Assembly (NCBI GenBank): GCA_013423325.1
Contig: BLJB01000130.1
Span: 124,001-188,000, forward strand
Source: Usnea hakonensis
Taxonomy: Eukaryota; Ascomycota; Lecanoromycetes; Lecanorales; Parmeliaceae
DNA: 64,000 bases
Direction of reading: 5' to 3'
Shown: positions 21,346-32,900 of the stretch, in pieces
Layout: each line of letters begins with the position of its first letter
Position numbering within the stretch: position 1 is the stretch's first letter
Program-made: the position numbers and the translations under genes
Notes under the pieces: model-generated
The model's database searches: none
What the model was told of the DNA's origin: nothing
What the model saw: the letters and a program-made list of their open reading frames with translations, nothing else

Positions 21346-21864
21346 TTTGGCCCGCGTGTGATGCCAGCTTGGCGCAGCTAGTATTGCACCTATACTACCG
21401 GGGGAGTAGCCCTAATTGGTATCCAAATTTAGTACCTGATTGGACCTTGAGCGGTGTCTAGCATGACTACCTTACCTTACCTACCTTCCTTGAGCGCAGG
21501 GTTTAATAAAAGCTCTTTAATTCGTGCTTGAACATTTAGCGAAAGAGGAAAAATCCAACCTCCAGCTCAAATAAGAACAAACTTTCGCAATATCACCACC
21601 AACCGTTTTTATCCCTTTTCCATATGACCTTGGACTCAAGTCTTTCCATGTATCCACACTTGCAGGAAATGTAGCTACATGTTGCTGTACTCGAGGCTAA
21701 TACCAACTTGGGTCAGAGACGGGAAATAGCATATGATTAAGTGTGAGACGTAAATGACGATGAAGATATACCTTATGCTGTTGGAAAAGACGCCAGTCAT
21801 CCCATACACGGCTTGGGAGAGTTGGAGAGTTGGATAGTTGGAGTGGGGGGATAGCTCAAGACAA

Positions 21865-21890
21865 GTAAGGTAAGGTAAGGTAAGGTAACG
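21865..21890. repeat. GGTAA pentamer microsatellite
   Basis: Five consecutive near-perfect GTAAG units. Related tracts recur at 21037-21076, 21470-21488, 29308-29404, 34324-34336 and 44305-44345. Confidence 0.85.
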
Positions 21891-21974
21891 TCTAGCTTAA
21901 TTTCTTTAGGTCGTCCTAAATTTTGTCGACTAAGGTAAGTAAGTATTCTGATTAGCGATTTAACCTCGCCTCTG

Positions 21975-21998
21975 ATCCTGCTCCTGCTCCTGCTCCTA
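21975..21998. repeat. CTCCTG hexamer repeat
   Basis: About four tandem TCCTGC units in non-coding sequence. Confidence 0.8.
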
Positions 21999-22078
21999 CC
22001 TCAGTCTCACTTAACTCCCCTTACCTTGGCTTAACTAAAAGAATTTCTTGCCGTCTTCTTTTGAGCCGCCTCTGGGGA

Positions 22079-22086
22079 TATAAATA
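22079..22086 (+). promoter_or_regulatory. TATA box, probable promoter of the gene at 22859
   Basis: TATAAATA in a GGG-rich flank, followed by pyrimidine-rich sequence typical of fungal leaders. It implies a leader of roughly 700 bases before the ATG at 22859. A candidate leader-intron donor (GTAATAAG) sits near 22296. Confidence 0.45.
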
Positions 22087-22858
22087 CCAAAGACTAAGTG
22101 AAGGTGAACCTTCACTCGAAAAAAGGCGCCTATTCACCAATTACCTGCCTTCCAGTCCTCCACTAAGCTCGCGTTCCACATATATACTTTACCCTACTCT
22201 ACCCTTCCCTTGATACACACCACTCCCACCCTATATTTACCCTTACACATTCGAGACAATTTCATCGCCCTTGGATTACTTCCTTTACGCGACCAAGGTA
22301 ATAAGTTCCCAAGAAATAGCGTTGTCACATGCATCATGCAGGGCACCCCAAATGATATTTCCCGAACGTACCCAACTGCCCAAGCTCATAGCTTGCCTCA
22401 GGTCGCGCCGGTCGCCCATAGCTTGAGTAATTGCGTGCCGTTCACTTTGCACGGACCTCGTCGTGCTGGCTGTCAGACGGACATGACCGCTGCATCCGGC
22501 TCTTATAGGAATGGAGCATGCTTCAGTGGAGCATCTGCCAACGCTTAATGCCGCCTTATTCGTTGGGCTTTCCCTCGTGCGACTGCTTTTGACCTCCCAC
22601 GGGCCTTACATGCCTCACCATATGCTTTTCCATATCCGAACCTTCTAGGCGAGTCTCAAACCTTGGATGTCTGAAGAGCATTTAGTGGGTCGTGTCATGC
22701 TCTTCCCTATGTGTCTCCCTTGCTCTTCAACTCGTATATAGGATGGGTGCCCTTCAAGCTTGCCAACCCGTTCAAGCAGTAATCCACTTTCTCATTTGCA
22801 AGCTGCGTCGATATCCATCTTCTTGACCAACCCTGTTGCTCTGCTTTCTCATTACACG

Positions 22859-23224
22859 ATGGGTGGTCAGGCTTCGAATCAAATGACGCTGGCAGAAGCT
22901 CTCGAGAAGGCCAAAGACAATCAGAATGGGCCAATATCTCCATCCGTTATTGAGGTGCTTGAAAGAAACATTGGGGAGATCTGGCGTCGTATTCAGGCCC
23001 AACCTTCTACCTACGTGATGAAGAAGGAGGAGTTCGCCGTCTTTAGTTACTACCGCAGCCGCTATGACAACAATGCTGTAGCGCAGCAAGCCGTCGCTAG
23101 ATTCTGGAATCATTACAAGGGCGACGCACCTGGGGTCGATGGCGCACGATCATCCTCTAGCACGCCAACTGGTTCTGGCGGCCCGTCCTCCCCGCGGGTA
23201 CCAGGTCTCTCTGGAGGTCGATAA
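22859..23224 (+). CDS. Small conserved-looking fungal protein
   Basis: A 121-residue frame starting MGGQASNQM. The open frame extends upstream to 22760, but the sequence before 22859 is compositionally leader-like, so I chose the later ATG. Residues ~10-75 form a compact helical-looking unit (TLAEALEKA, VLERNIGEIWRRIQAQPSTYVMKKEEFAVFSYYRSRY, VARFWNHYKG); the tail after ~85 is Ser/Gly/Pro-rich and disordered. The pattern agrees with small cytosolic proteins I have seen conserved across Pezizomycotina, but I cannot name a function. It seems to have an unusually long 5' leader. Confidence 0.65.
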   Translation: MGGQASNQMTLAEALEKAKDNQNGPISPSVIEVLERNIGEIWRRIQAQPSTYVMKKEEFAVFSYYRSRYDNNAVAQQAVARFWNHYKGDAPGVDGARSSSSTPTGSGGPSSPRVPGLSGGR

Positions 23225-24595
23225 ATGTCTAAAGGCCAGGTCCCCAGCCACGAAACTGCATTATTGGCTCCCCATGATACCTTAGCCGCACCTCATCCGC
23301 CGCTGGGACCAATCATATAGATCAAATTATTCTCTCTATTTGCTTTCTGCGTCACCTTCCTTCGACTCCTGGTTGGCTTCCCCCACTCTTATTCTACGTA
23401 AACAGCAGCGTACGTGTACAGCCCCTGTCGGCCACCGAACCTTCCAACGCCGATTGTGTCGTCCACAGCATTGTGAAACCGACTCCACCTGGTCTGATTG
23501 CGCTCACAACTAGCTGCGTCGAGGTACATGACCGGCGAACACGTCATCTCAGTCGTCCCAAAACCACCAACATGCTTTCTAAGGTGCAGATTCATGTCGT
23601 CGTTGAATATACCAATCAGAGGACATCGAGCCGAATAGACGCGTCCGAGCGGGCAATTCGCCGCCATTGGCCAACTGAAGCATTAGCGTATGCTCAGAAC
23701 TCTACATCCACAACCAACTTAATGCACTGATCAGCATTGGTTCCCAAACAAGAGTACGTACCCAAGCTACTCGGATCAGCGGCACCGACTTTCCTTTCAC
23801 CGTTCAGTATCTAATGCCGAAAATTTTTATCAATTATCAAACATTCACCCTCCTGCTTGACGAGTGCGAACACAACGTCAAAGTGTAGGGATTGCGAAAC
23901 CCTCACCAGTCACACAAACTTGTTCCCTCTCCACTCCAACACGGGACCTGCTTGAACTTTGAAACCTTTTAATTTCCATAATGGTCTCGCTATTGCCGAA
24001 ACACCCGATAGCTCCGCCATACCCGGCTGTCCACCAGGCTCTTCTACTTTGCCCTTTCCTTTCCTTTAACCTTGTCGCTGCCGACAGGAGGTTCGTTCGA
24101 GAACTCACAGATCGTCAAACTCTTCTCTTACTTTCAGCCTAGCTACCCACTGCATACCATGTCTGCGACCACATTCTTCGTGAGCAAGGGACACTGGAAT
24201 GCGCTCACGACATGGCCCCCTCCTTGACCCATATTCTTTCGATTAACTTTACTGAAGCTCAGTTGTACATCAGCTTTTCGCGGTGCAGACTCATGTACAA
24301 ACCTCACCCAGCCGTCCTATTCGAAAACCTACCCAGCTCACCCTTTCATTGTCGGAGCTCTGGGAGATACGCAGATCCGTATCTATCTGTTTCCTAAGCA
24401 TCATACCAAAGAAATGGAGGCCGGGAGGCTGGGACAGCATTTTTCAGCAGCCGTTGAGCCTCTTAGGCGGGGCTGGAGGCTACAAGTAGCGAGCTCCTTC
24501 TTCATGGCCTACATATCCCGGGTCGTCACCGTTCCTGTCATCCATCAGGTCTAATCGTCAAAGCTATTCTCAGCCGGATTCCCCTCTTCAACCCC
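23225..24595. other. Intergenic, no supported gene
   Basis: Several short open frames occur (for example 23473-23730, 24212-24397), none with a domain, signal peptide or splice pattern I can support. Part may hold the missing 5' exon of the Cys-rich gene that follows. Confidence 0.4.
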
Positions 24596-25988
24596 ATGCC
24601 TTGGCCTACAAGATTCATCTATTGCATCAACGTTGTGTCTGCTCTCTTCTCCATGTCTCAGCCAATAGTCGGGAGGGCTTTCACGCCACAAGATACTGCA
24701 GCCAGCGCAGCTATTGCCCACAGTGTCTGTGTTCCAGCGACGCCAGACGTCAGCAAGTCATCGGTGGGTTTCCTCCAGCGGACCATTGTACGATCTGTAT
24801 TGATAGGAATCAGATCATTGCCGACATTTGCAATCAGGCTCCTCCTGCCAATGACTCCCCCGCCTGTTCTGACCAAATGTGAGCGCTTTGGTCAACCAGC
24901 TGAGCACTGCTCTTGTGCTGACGATGGTCGTTTAGGACGGGATATATCCAGCAATCTGTCACTGAGACTTGTGGCCAGTACTTCCGTCTCTTCGCCGACT
25001 GCTTGGTATCCAACGACGTTAATCCTGCGGCTTGCTCGGATTCTCTCTATGGCTACCAAGACTGCAGTAATTACACGTCAGTCGTCTCTCAAAGTTGCAT
25101 TCAATATCCACCATCTAATGCGTCCACAGAATGCAAGCTTACGCTTACTGTGGCTGTTACTATACCGTCCCATCGTCACTAGCCGACTGCGCCAACGAAC
25201 AACTCCGGAGCCAGGCTCAAGATACTGCAACGGCCGCGACGATAGACGCACGTACCACTACAGGACCGACGGATTCGGACGTCGTCCCTAGTGCCGCAAG
25301 CGCTGACAGAGAAGCCACCGCTGCTGTCCTCCCCGTCAACGAAGAATCTGCCTCCCCCTCGAGCCAAAGCGCCATGACATCCCCATACCCTCAAATCCCA
25401 AGCGCCCCCACAGTCCCCAACACGACCTCTAACCCCACCATCATCAAAACATACACAACCACCTCAACAGCCGCCGGATACACCACCATCACAACCAGAA
25501 CCCTCAACCTTCCAGTATCCACCATCACAGTATACCCTTGTCCCTTGAACGCAAACGACGAGCCGATTCCACCCCCCACCCCATCGCCCAGCGTACCCGC
25601 ATCAATAACAACTTCCGACACCTCGGCACCACACTCCGTATTGCCCGCGCGGCCGAATCCAGCACCAACACAGATCGACACCGCGAACAGGTCGACACGC
25701 GGGCAAATCACAACCAAAGAGCCTCCGGCAATCATAAACGAGATACAAACATCCCAACCCGGCGCTCAACCTCCCTCCCCTTCTTCTTCCTATCCTTCTT
25801 CATCAACGGCCCCCTTTTCCGACCTTCCTTATTACTCAAGCGGAATCTATCAACCACCATCTACCTTCCCTCCTCCACCGCTGAACACGGCGACGCCCTC
25901 GGCGTTCTTGGAAGGTGCGCCGGCGGGTGGGAATGGCAGTGCGTTGTGCGGTGGATGTAGACGGCGGTCTAAGATATTGCGGAGTTGA
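24596..25988 (+). CDS. Cys-rich, Pro/Ser/Thr-rich probable secreted protein; 5' end unresolved
   Basis: The 3' part is clear. One exon ends at 24878, followed by introns 24879-24935 and 25077-25129 and a final exon 25130-25988. The joins give a continuous Cys-rich domain: DHCTICIDRNQ, CNQAPPAND, ETCGQYFRLFADC, PAACSDS, YQDCSNYT, YAYCGCYYTVP, LADCANEQL. About ten Cys lie in ~110 residues, then a long Thr/Pro/Ser-rich region with YTTITTRT-type repeats (O-glycosylation-like), ending SALCGGCRRRSK without a GPI signal. The frame has no ATG between its upstream stop (24487) and the Cys region. The only signal-peptide-like start (24596, hydrophobic VVSALFSMSQPIVGRA) is in another frame, so one more intron or exon is needed. 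Extracellular or wall location is inferred. Confidence 0.5.
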
Positions 25989-26420
25989 GCTCAGGAGATC
26001 TGGGATAGCTAAGAGGGGGGGGGGCTCGGGGACTGGGTGGATTTATCTATCTGGCTTTTGATAGGGGGAAACGGAGGGAGGGATCACAATGATGCAGGAT
26101 TCGAAGTTAAATGTTAGAAAAAGGGGCGTGCCTACTCACGATGATTGGAACGGGGGTTTCGTATAGAATTAAGTGGTCAAATCCTAGGTTGGTTATAGTG
26201 TATTCATCAGAACAGGACGGAACAGTACCTCTACGTTGTACAGACTTCATTAATTGACTGACCTGCTTCCCTTCCCTACCCAGCCATGTGACCGACCGTT
26301 CTACAGGGTATCAATACAAAACTCTCAATCCAACGACCCAATTACAAACCCCCCATTAAAACAAATGTCCGAGTACCGCAAATCCCAACCACGGATCAAA
26401 AAAGCTTCACTCAAAAAAGA
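25989..26420. other. Intergenic between convergent genes
   Basis: About 430 bases with a G-run near 26013. Nothing coding was seen. Confidence 0.4.
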
Positions 26421-28778
26421 TTAATTTCCCTTCTCCCCACCCGCCACCACCCCCTCAACCCTCTCCTCCTCATCATCAGAAACGACAGGCACAGGCTGCG
26501 CTTTCGCCGTCGGCGCAAACTTACTTCTCGCCCTGATCTTCGCGCCATATTTCCAAAAGACGACGGGGATGGGCACGAGGAGGAGCGCCACGAAGCCGAG
26601 GAGCGTGCCGGCCCAGTTCACGCCGAGGGCGTCGAACATGTACGTCGCGAAGAGGGGGAAGACGGCGCCGAAGAGGGAGCGTAGGAAGGTGTTTGCGGCT
26701 ATTGCGGAGGCGGCACTGGAAGGAGAGAGGGGGGGCATTGGTTAGTTTGGGAGGATTATTCGGGAGGATGGGGGCTGGTGCGGGGAAACAAAGGGGGCCT
26801 TACAACATGAGATAGGAATCCACGAGGTAGTTTAGGGATTGTAGGAAGATGGAGAGTAGGCCGAAGCCGGTGAAGAGGCCAGATAGAGTGGGTGCGATCC
26901 AATGAACGTCTTCCCTGTAACCTGACCATCCGAACCAGAAGAGGCCCACGGTGAAGGAAATGCCACCAGCGATTGCGGGTGGTAGACGCCATTCTGGGAT
27001 CGTGACGTTGTTGTTGGCGGCCAGCTTCTTAGCGTAGGATTTCTGAGTAAAGACGATGTATAAACCGGAGAGTATCATGCCAAATACCATACCAAAGTAC
27101 GGTAATCCTCCGACGCCTTGATTGAAATGGTGAATCCGCTGGAAGACAATAGGATAGGCTGTTAGGAATAGATAGAGTAATCCGTAGATGAAGGCCATGT
27201 ATATGCTGAGAAGTAAGACGATAGGCTCGGTAACAAGGAGCCGAAGTGGTCGACTGAAATTCTTGGTGACGAGTTCACGGAAGTCGACTTCGATTTCTTC
27301 CTGCTTGGCATGGATTCCCCAGTTCAAGGTCCGGCGACGTAGCTCACTGGCCTTTTGGACGAGTACAATCGGTGGATAAGTTTCTTCAAGGAACAAGAGA
27401 TTCAGGCCAAGGGCCAAAAAGCCCATCACTTGAAGGATTCAGAGTAAGCATATCTCTTTGAAGCTAACACTAGGGTAAACATTTCTGAAGTCCTGACTTA
27501 CGAGCAACGAAGTATTCAGTCCAGCGCCATCCGAGATGCTTGTTCATCACTGTAAAGCCGCCAATGAAAGGTGCTAGTAGGGGTCTATCAGTATTTCGGC
27601 GTTAGTATTACTTCTTCAACTTAATAGAATGATTATCTGTAAATGGCTCTTGGGGCGGAGAAAACAAATATGCTCTTCAAATGTTTCTCACGACTCATAT
27701 TCAGCACGAAATCAAAGCATCAAGTCCGAAATGTACGTACCCGGTGAACACGGTCATTGAGAAGACTGTGACTGCAAGGCCACGAGTGCGATTATTGAAC
27801 ATGTCAGAAAATACTGCAGCCACAACGGCGAGGGGGCATGAACCGAAGACGCCGCCAAAGAACCGACAGATCAGAACCGTCTGTAGATCCTTTCCCACGG
27901 CGCTTCCGATCGAAAAGATGGAGAAGCCGAACATGGCAATGGTCAACGGGAGCTTTCTGCCTTTCAGCTCGGACAGTGGAGCCCATAAAATTGGACCACA
28001 AGCGAATCCTAGAACGTAGAGAGATAGCCCAAGTATTCCCACCTCCGTTGACACATGAAATTGTTCAGCGACAGCGGCGGTCGCGGCAGAAAATATCGAG
28101 CTTGCGAATGCGGCTGTCAACTAGATCAACCAATGGTCAGAATTATCGTTTGAGGCGGATTAAGATCCAAAGAAATTTCTGAGGAGCAGGGGCGGGCGAT
28201 ATGGTCCTCGGACATGTTCCCAAATCGGGAAAAGGACAAGAAATGGTAAGAAACACTTCAGTTGGAGTGCCTACAGTTGTGTATCCTAAGATTACCGCAA
28301 GGAACATTCTGAGAATGATGTCAATGATAAACTCTTCGTGGCCTATATTCGCACAACGGACTCACTTCTTGCGCAGCGTCCAATTCTGCGGATGCAAGGG
28401 ATCATCGGGCCCGTCGAACTCAACAACATATTGTTCCTGTTCAGGCAAATTCGGCGGGTACTCTTTACCTCCACCAAAATTCGGCAGAGGTTTGTTCGAT
28501 CTCCGTGAGGTATTAGTTCTCCCAACAGTAGTACCATGCTGGGTCCTGTGGGTTTCGATGCGATCGAGCTCGGTTGGATGTCTATCCAGGTCTCGTTGAG
28601 TATTTACTCTGGACATGCCCATAGGTTCTCGAACGATGGACGCGGATGAAGAAGAAGCTGTCGAGCCTAATGATGTTGTTGTATCTCGTCTTTGGGCTTT
28701 GGCAGAAGCAGCTTCTGGAAAACGTTCAGGACTGGCATCGTGCTCTGCCTTTTCTAGATCTCGGTCGACATTGTCCAT
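26421..28778 (-). CDS. MFS transporter, DHA1 polyamine/drug type
   Basis: Six exons on the minus strand: 28366-28778, 28275-28308, 27741-28120, 27502-27584, 26804-27428, 26421-26715; all five joins keep frame and give 609 residues. Seen: a ~135-residue hydrophilic N-terminus containing PLHPQNW, the lead-in typical of fungal TPO-type exporters; helix 1 onward (KKMFLAVILGYTT / LTAAFASSIFSAA); the MFS signature LSELKGRK-type loop between helices 2 and 3; TGPLLAPFIGG and GWRWTEYF in the mid N-half; and SYLMFAASAIAANTFLRS, the diagnostic late-helix motif. Likely a plasma-membrane proton antiporter for polyamines or drugs; substrate not determinable. The 34-nt second exon is unusually small. Confidence 0.9.
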
Positions 28779-29987
28779 CGAGTATGGGCTTTCGCGGAAT
28801 GTCGAAGAGTTTGAAGTATTTTCAAAGAAGCAAATGAAGCTGTGCGGAAGAAAGGCGGACTCTTGAATGGATCTTGATTATTGTGTATAAGCTATCTGTT
28901 TATTCAATGTTGTTGACTCAGCGACGCTCGGTATTGTAGATTGCTCAGTAATCGAGGAAGAATAATGGAGCCGAAAGGAGTTTTAAATTAATAGTACTCT
29001 AGAGCGCAAAGAGGATATACTACCTTACTGTATAGAAGAAGGAAATCTTGATGTGGGAGAAGAAGGGCGAGCAGAGTTGTTTAAGTATCACTATTTACGG
29101 TAGTAACAACTGAGACCAAAAATAAAATAAACATTCAAATTGATCCCGCTTTGCCACTACCGAGGCCCGAGTTATCTTTTATGCGCATTATGAAATACCT
29201 TATGAAATCTGACTTGTGATTCTTTGGCCCGATGGTAGCTAGTACGAGTACATGCTTCCGTAGAGGGAGGCTTGTTTATTGCGCCGAGGTAAGTGCCTTG
29301 ATGAAGAGTACCTTACCTTACCTTACGGATTACTACCTTACTTGAAGCTAAGTAAAGTACGGTAAGGTAAGGTAAGGTACCTTACCTTAGGTATCCGAAG
29401 GTAAGAAGCTAAATCATTCTCTTATCCCGACGGAACCACTCTTCACAACAAGAGCATGCTGAGCATTCTCACAAAAAAAGTCTTGCTTCATAGTCTGATC
29501 TTTAGAGCACCTAAAACTTTGTCACTTGAGCCATTGCGACCACCAATGGTCCAAAGCAGGCCTGCTAAGCCAAGCAATATCTCTCTATACCTCTCTTCCC
29601 TCCAGCCATCTCGCCATCACCTTAGACCCATCAACCCCAGATCCACGCCACTTTTGATGCTGTAGCTTGCAGTTCTGCTATGTCGCTCCAGTCCATTTCC
29701 ATCCTCGCCCTCGCTTCTGTGCCGTTGCCCATGGATACCGTATTTCCTCCATGCCGGACGCGTAGTCGGGACTCACCGGAACGCCCTTCGCTCATGCCGC
29801 GGGTATGATGATGCCGCTAAAACGTGTAACAGGTAATGTAAATCAATAAGTACTGAGCAGTAGCCAGCTGCATTCGACGCCGGGATGAGCCTTCGCCTCC
29901 CCTGTGCGCCTCAACTTGAGTGTGCAGCGAAGTTTCGTGCAGAACCCCGTCATGATGACGGACGGTTCCACGAGCGCTACTGCTTTC
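28779..29987. other. Intergenic with GGTAA inverted repeats
   Basis: MFS promoter side and PBP1 3' side. Main structure is the pentamer-based inverted repeat at 29308-29404. No gene supported. Confidence 0.45.
29308..29404. repeat. TTACC/GGTAA inverted-repeat microsatellite
   Basis: A TTACC run (29308-29326) is the exact reverse complement of a GGTAA run (29362-29380), giving 19-nt perfect arms with a 35-nt loop. A second, nested perfect palindrome of about 22 nt centres on GGTACC near 29380. Confidence 0.85.
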
Positions 29988-32900
29988 TCATTTCATAGCA
30001 TCTCCTCCCTCCATGGGAACTCCAAGGGGGGGGTTATGCTGCGCAGGCATGTGTTGATACTGGTGGTGCGCATAGCTATTGCTAGGCACGCGACTGACCT
30101 GAGGGGGAAAATGTGGTTGTTGCTGGGGGCTTTGGCTGTAATGCGGCTGCGGAGATGCATAGCCTCGCATAGGCGTTGCTACATAATGTTAGCAGTGATC
30201 AAAGTCTCCGCGTCGAGCATCTTACTGTGTTGAGGGGGCTGTTGTGCGTAAATCGGTGTTCCATACTGCTGATTGCCCATATACATCGAAGACTGTCCCT
30301 GATAAGAGCCTTGATGGATCATAGGGGTCGCTCTTCCCGGGCTGGGAAATCCACTTGTTGGCTGAGACTGCCCACCGTAAGGGGCGACTTGCCCAGAAGC
30401 AAACATTGGTATTTGAGGCCCGGGCATGCCATGCGGACCCATAAAACTTCCTTGGGAAGAATTGTGGACCATCATTGGCGCTGAAAATTGTTGTCCTGGG
30501 GACTGTCCATATTGTGGGCCACTGTGGACGGGTCTAAACCCTTGCTGTTGAGGAGGGGCACCAGGACCCATAAGGTGGGGCGGCGCTGGCTGGGCATACG
30601 CATATGGTATTGAACCCATTGGGGGTTGGTAAGCTATATAAGATCCTTGTACCCGGGACGTTGTGTAGGCAGAAGATTGTGATGGAGATGGATGCATGCG
30701 GTGCTCATCGTAATGATGGGGAACGGCAGGGATTAGATGCGGCTGTGGCGGACCCGCGTACGGTACTGGTTGAGGGGCTTGTAAATGAGGAGCTCCTTGC
30801 GGAGCGTGCTGCAAATGAGGAGGTAGTTGATGCAAGAGAGCTGAGTTGACTGGAGAGGCAGCTGGATGTTGAGGAGAGACACCACGCGACACTGGCGGTG
30901 GATCTTCATACATGTCTTTGTATGACTTGAAGTTTTCGTCATTCTTCACCTGTGTCCAGGTGACAGGGGTTGCATGAGCGTAGACAATACCCCCATTCGC
31001 CACATAGTCCTTTGCTTTGCCCTCTTTCTGGGCTTTCTCCTTAAGACGCTTTAGGGGATTGAAATTCTCCAGGATCGAAGGCCTTTCTCCAGACGGCAAC
31101 GGCTTTCTAGGACCAAAAAAGTCGCTTGGACTTGGAGCTCGAGACATAGGCCTAGCATTGGCAATCGATTTTGGACTGGAAGCAGCACTGGGCAGTCCAG
31201 TAGGCTTGAATGTATTGGCCGCTGGGTTAGGTTTGAACACGTTGAATTTGGCAGAAGCTGCAGAGGTTGGGGTTCGCACGGTGCTTGATGCTTGTGAGTT
31301 AGGCACCTGAACGGCGTTGACCATGGGTCTGGCAGGCTTCTGCGCACTGTGGATGGGAAGTGGGGTCGGAACAGATCCTGGCATGCCAGCTTTGTGTCGG
31401 CCATGATTATCGGCTAAACGATGGCTGAGAAGGCCATGGCCATTTTGCGCAGGGGTGAAGATGTTCGGGAACTGCTGTTGCTTATCGCGCGACATGCTAG
31501 CTTGCGGGCCTCGAGGCACTCCTTGGCGAGCATTCGTATAGTCCTGCCGTTCGGTCGTGTTCGGTGGAGCCCGCGTTCCATCTTGCTTTGACTCGACCGG
31601 GACTTTTGTTGACGTCTGATCTGCAGAACTAGCCAATGTCTTGGGGGGCGAAGTCGCTTTCTGTTCGGCCTCACGCTGGGCTTTTTCCACAATCTCGTGC
31701 TGTTTTGCTGTGTCCTTTGCGAGAATCGGGACCAGATCCTTAGGTACTGGCGTATGAAGCTTGAAGTTCGTCGAGAACTTCTTCAAATCGTTCAGTTTGA
31801 TAGCTTTGTCATGACTCACTCGTTTACGGCGGTCATCTGCCAGTCTATTCTTCTCGTAAATGGCGAAATTTCGAAACGAGTCTAGTACCTCGGCCTCCAC
31901 GTTAGCGGTAGCATTGGGAGTCGATGCTTTGGAGATATCAGCCGGACGTGGTGTGTTGGCTGCAATTGCTTTCCCTGTAGACGCATCTTTGATTACTTCC
32001 TTCTTTAGATCTTGCGATTTTGCATCACCAGATATCGTTGCCGCTCCGCTACTTTCAGCTGGTCTCACGGGTGTAATTGCTTCTCCTTGGGGAATCGGAT
32101 CAGACCGAGCGATCTGAGAAGAAATGATTGCGGGATCTACGGGTGCACCTGGGACGGTTGGTTTCCCGCTCGGCGGCCTGCGAGCTGGCGGCATGTACCT
32201 ATTCGACTGGCTAGGCTGAAGAGGTGGATAATCTACTCCCTGACGACGGACGCCGCTGTACCTGATCGATTTCAGCTTTCTTTCCCCATATATGTCGGGA
32301 TTACTCACTTCTCCTCCTCATCGAGCCCACCGTCCTCGTCAATCATCCCGCGTTCTTCTTTCACATGGGTATTGTTGGTTGACGTTCCTTCAATATCCTG
32401 CGCAAGACGTATTGCTGCCGCTTCACGCTCCCGATACGAAGGATTTGACCGGTCAATTCTCGTAGTATAAATATTTTCATCGTAGTCACTCTTCAGGCCA
32501 AAGAGTTGTTCGTTCGCTTTGAATTGATCCCATGCCCCTCCTGACCCTGAACCCTCAAGAGAGAGATCAACATCAGTATCAGCGGTGGAAGTCCAGCGCT
32601 GCAGTTGTCGTTCGCGAAAAGCGAGATTACCGGAAATATCGGTGTCTGTGCGAAAACCTATCGTAGAACCTAGAAGGCGTTAATACAGTGTGGCTGTGTC
32701 AGACCATGCGCACAGTCATTTACCATTTTGATGTTTATCTTCGGCACCTATGCTTGCACCTTCAACAGCAAGGTCTGTGACGTCCTGGACATCGAATGAC
32801 ATTGTGTGATCCTTGCCAACACCCAAAAAGCTTCTCACATCATCTTGAGTCCCATTGATCTCGCTTTTCTCAATTGTCTTGATCTGCTGCACCATCTTGA

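Larger units (their letters stand above)
19674..22858. other. 3.2-kb gene-poor region rich in simple repeats
   Basis: No convincing protein gene. It holds several simple-sequence tracts: AGAAAAAG-type purine tract (21120-21147), A-rich CAAAAAAT/CCAAAAA tract (~21265-21345), GGTAA pentamers (21037-21076, 21470-21488, 21865-21890), and a CTCCTG hexamer run (21975-21998). Its right end is probably the promoter and long leader of the gene at 22859. Confidence 0.6.

Noticed and set aside
21037..21490. Telomere-like repeat or internal telomeric tract
   Set aside because: The unit is GGTAA, not the fungal telomere TTAGGG; it is a simple microsatellite.
22210..22548. 112-codon plus-strand frame as a gene
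   Set aside because: No domain; sits in the likely leader of the gene at 22859, so treated as upstream-ORF material.
24212..24489. Short frames as exons of the Cys-rich gene
   Set aside because: No splice path could be found that joins them in frame with a signal peptide.
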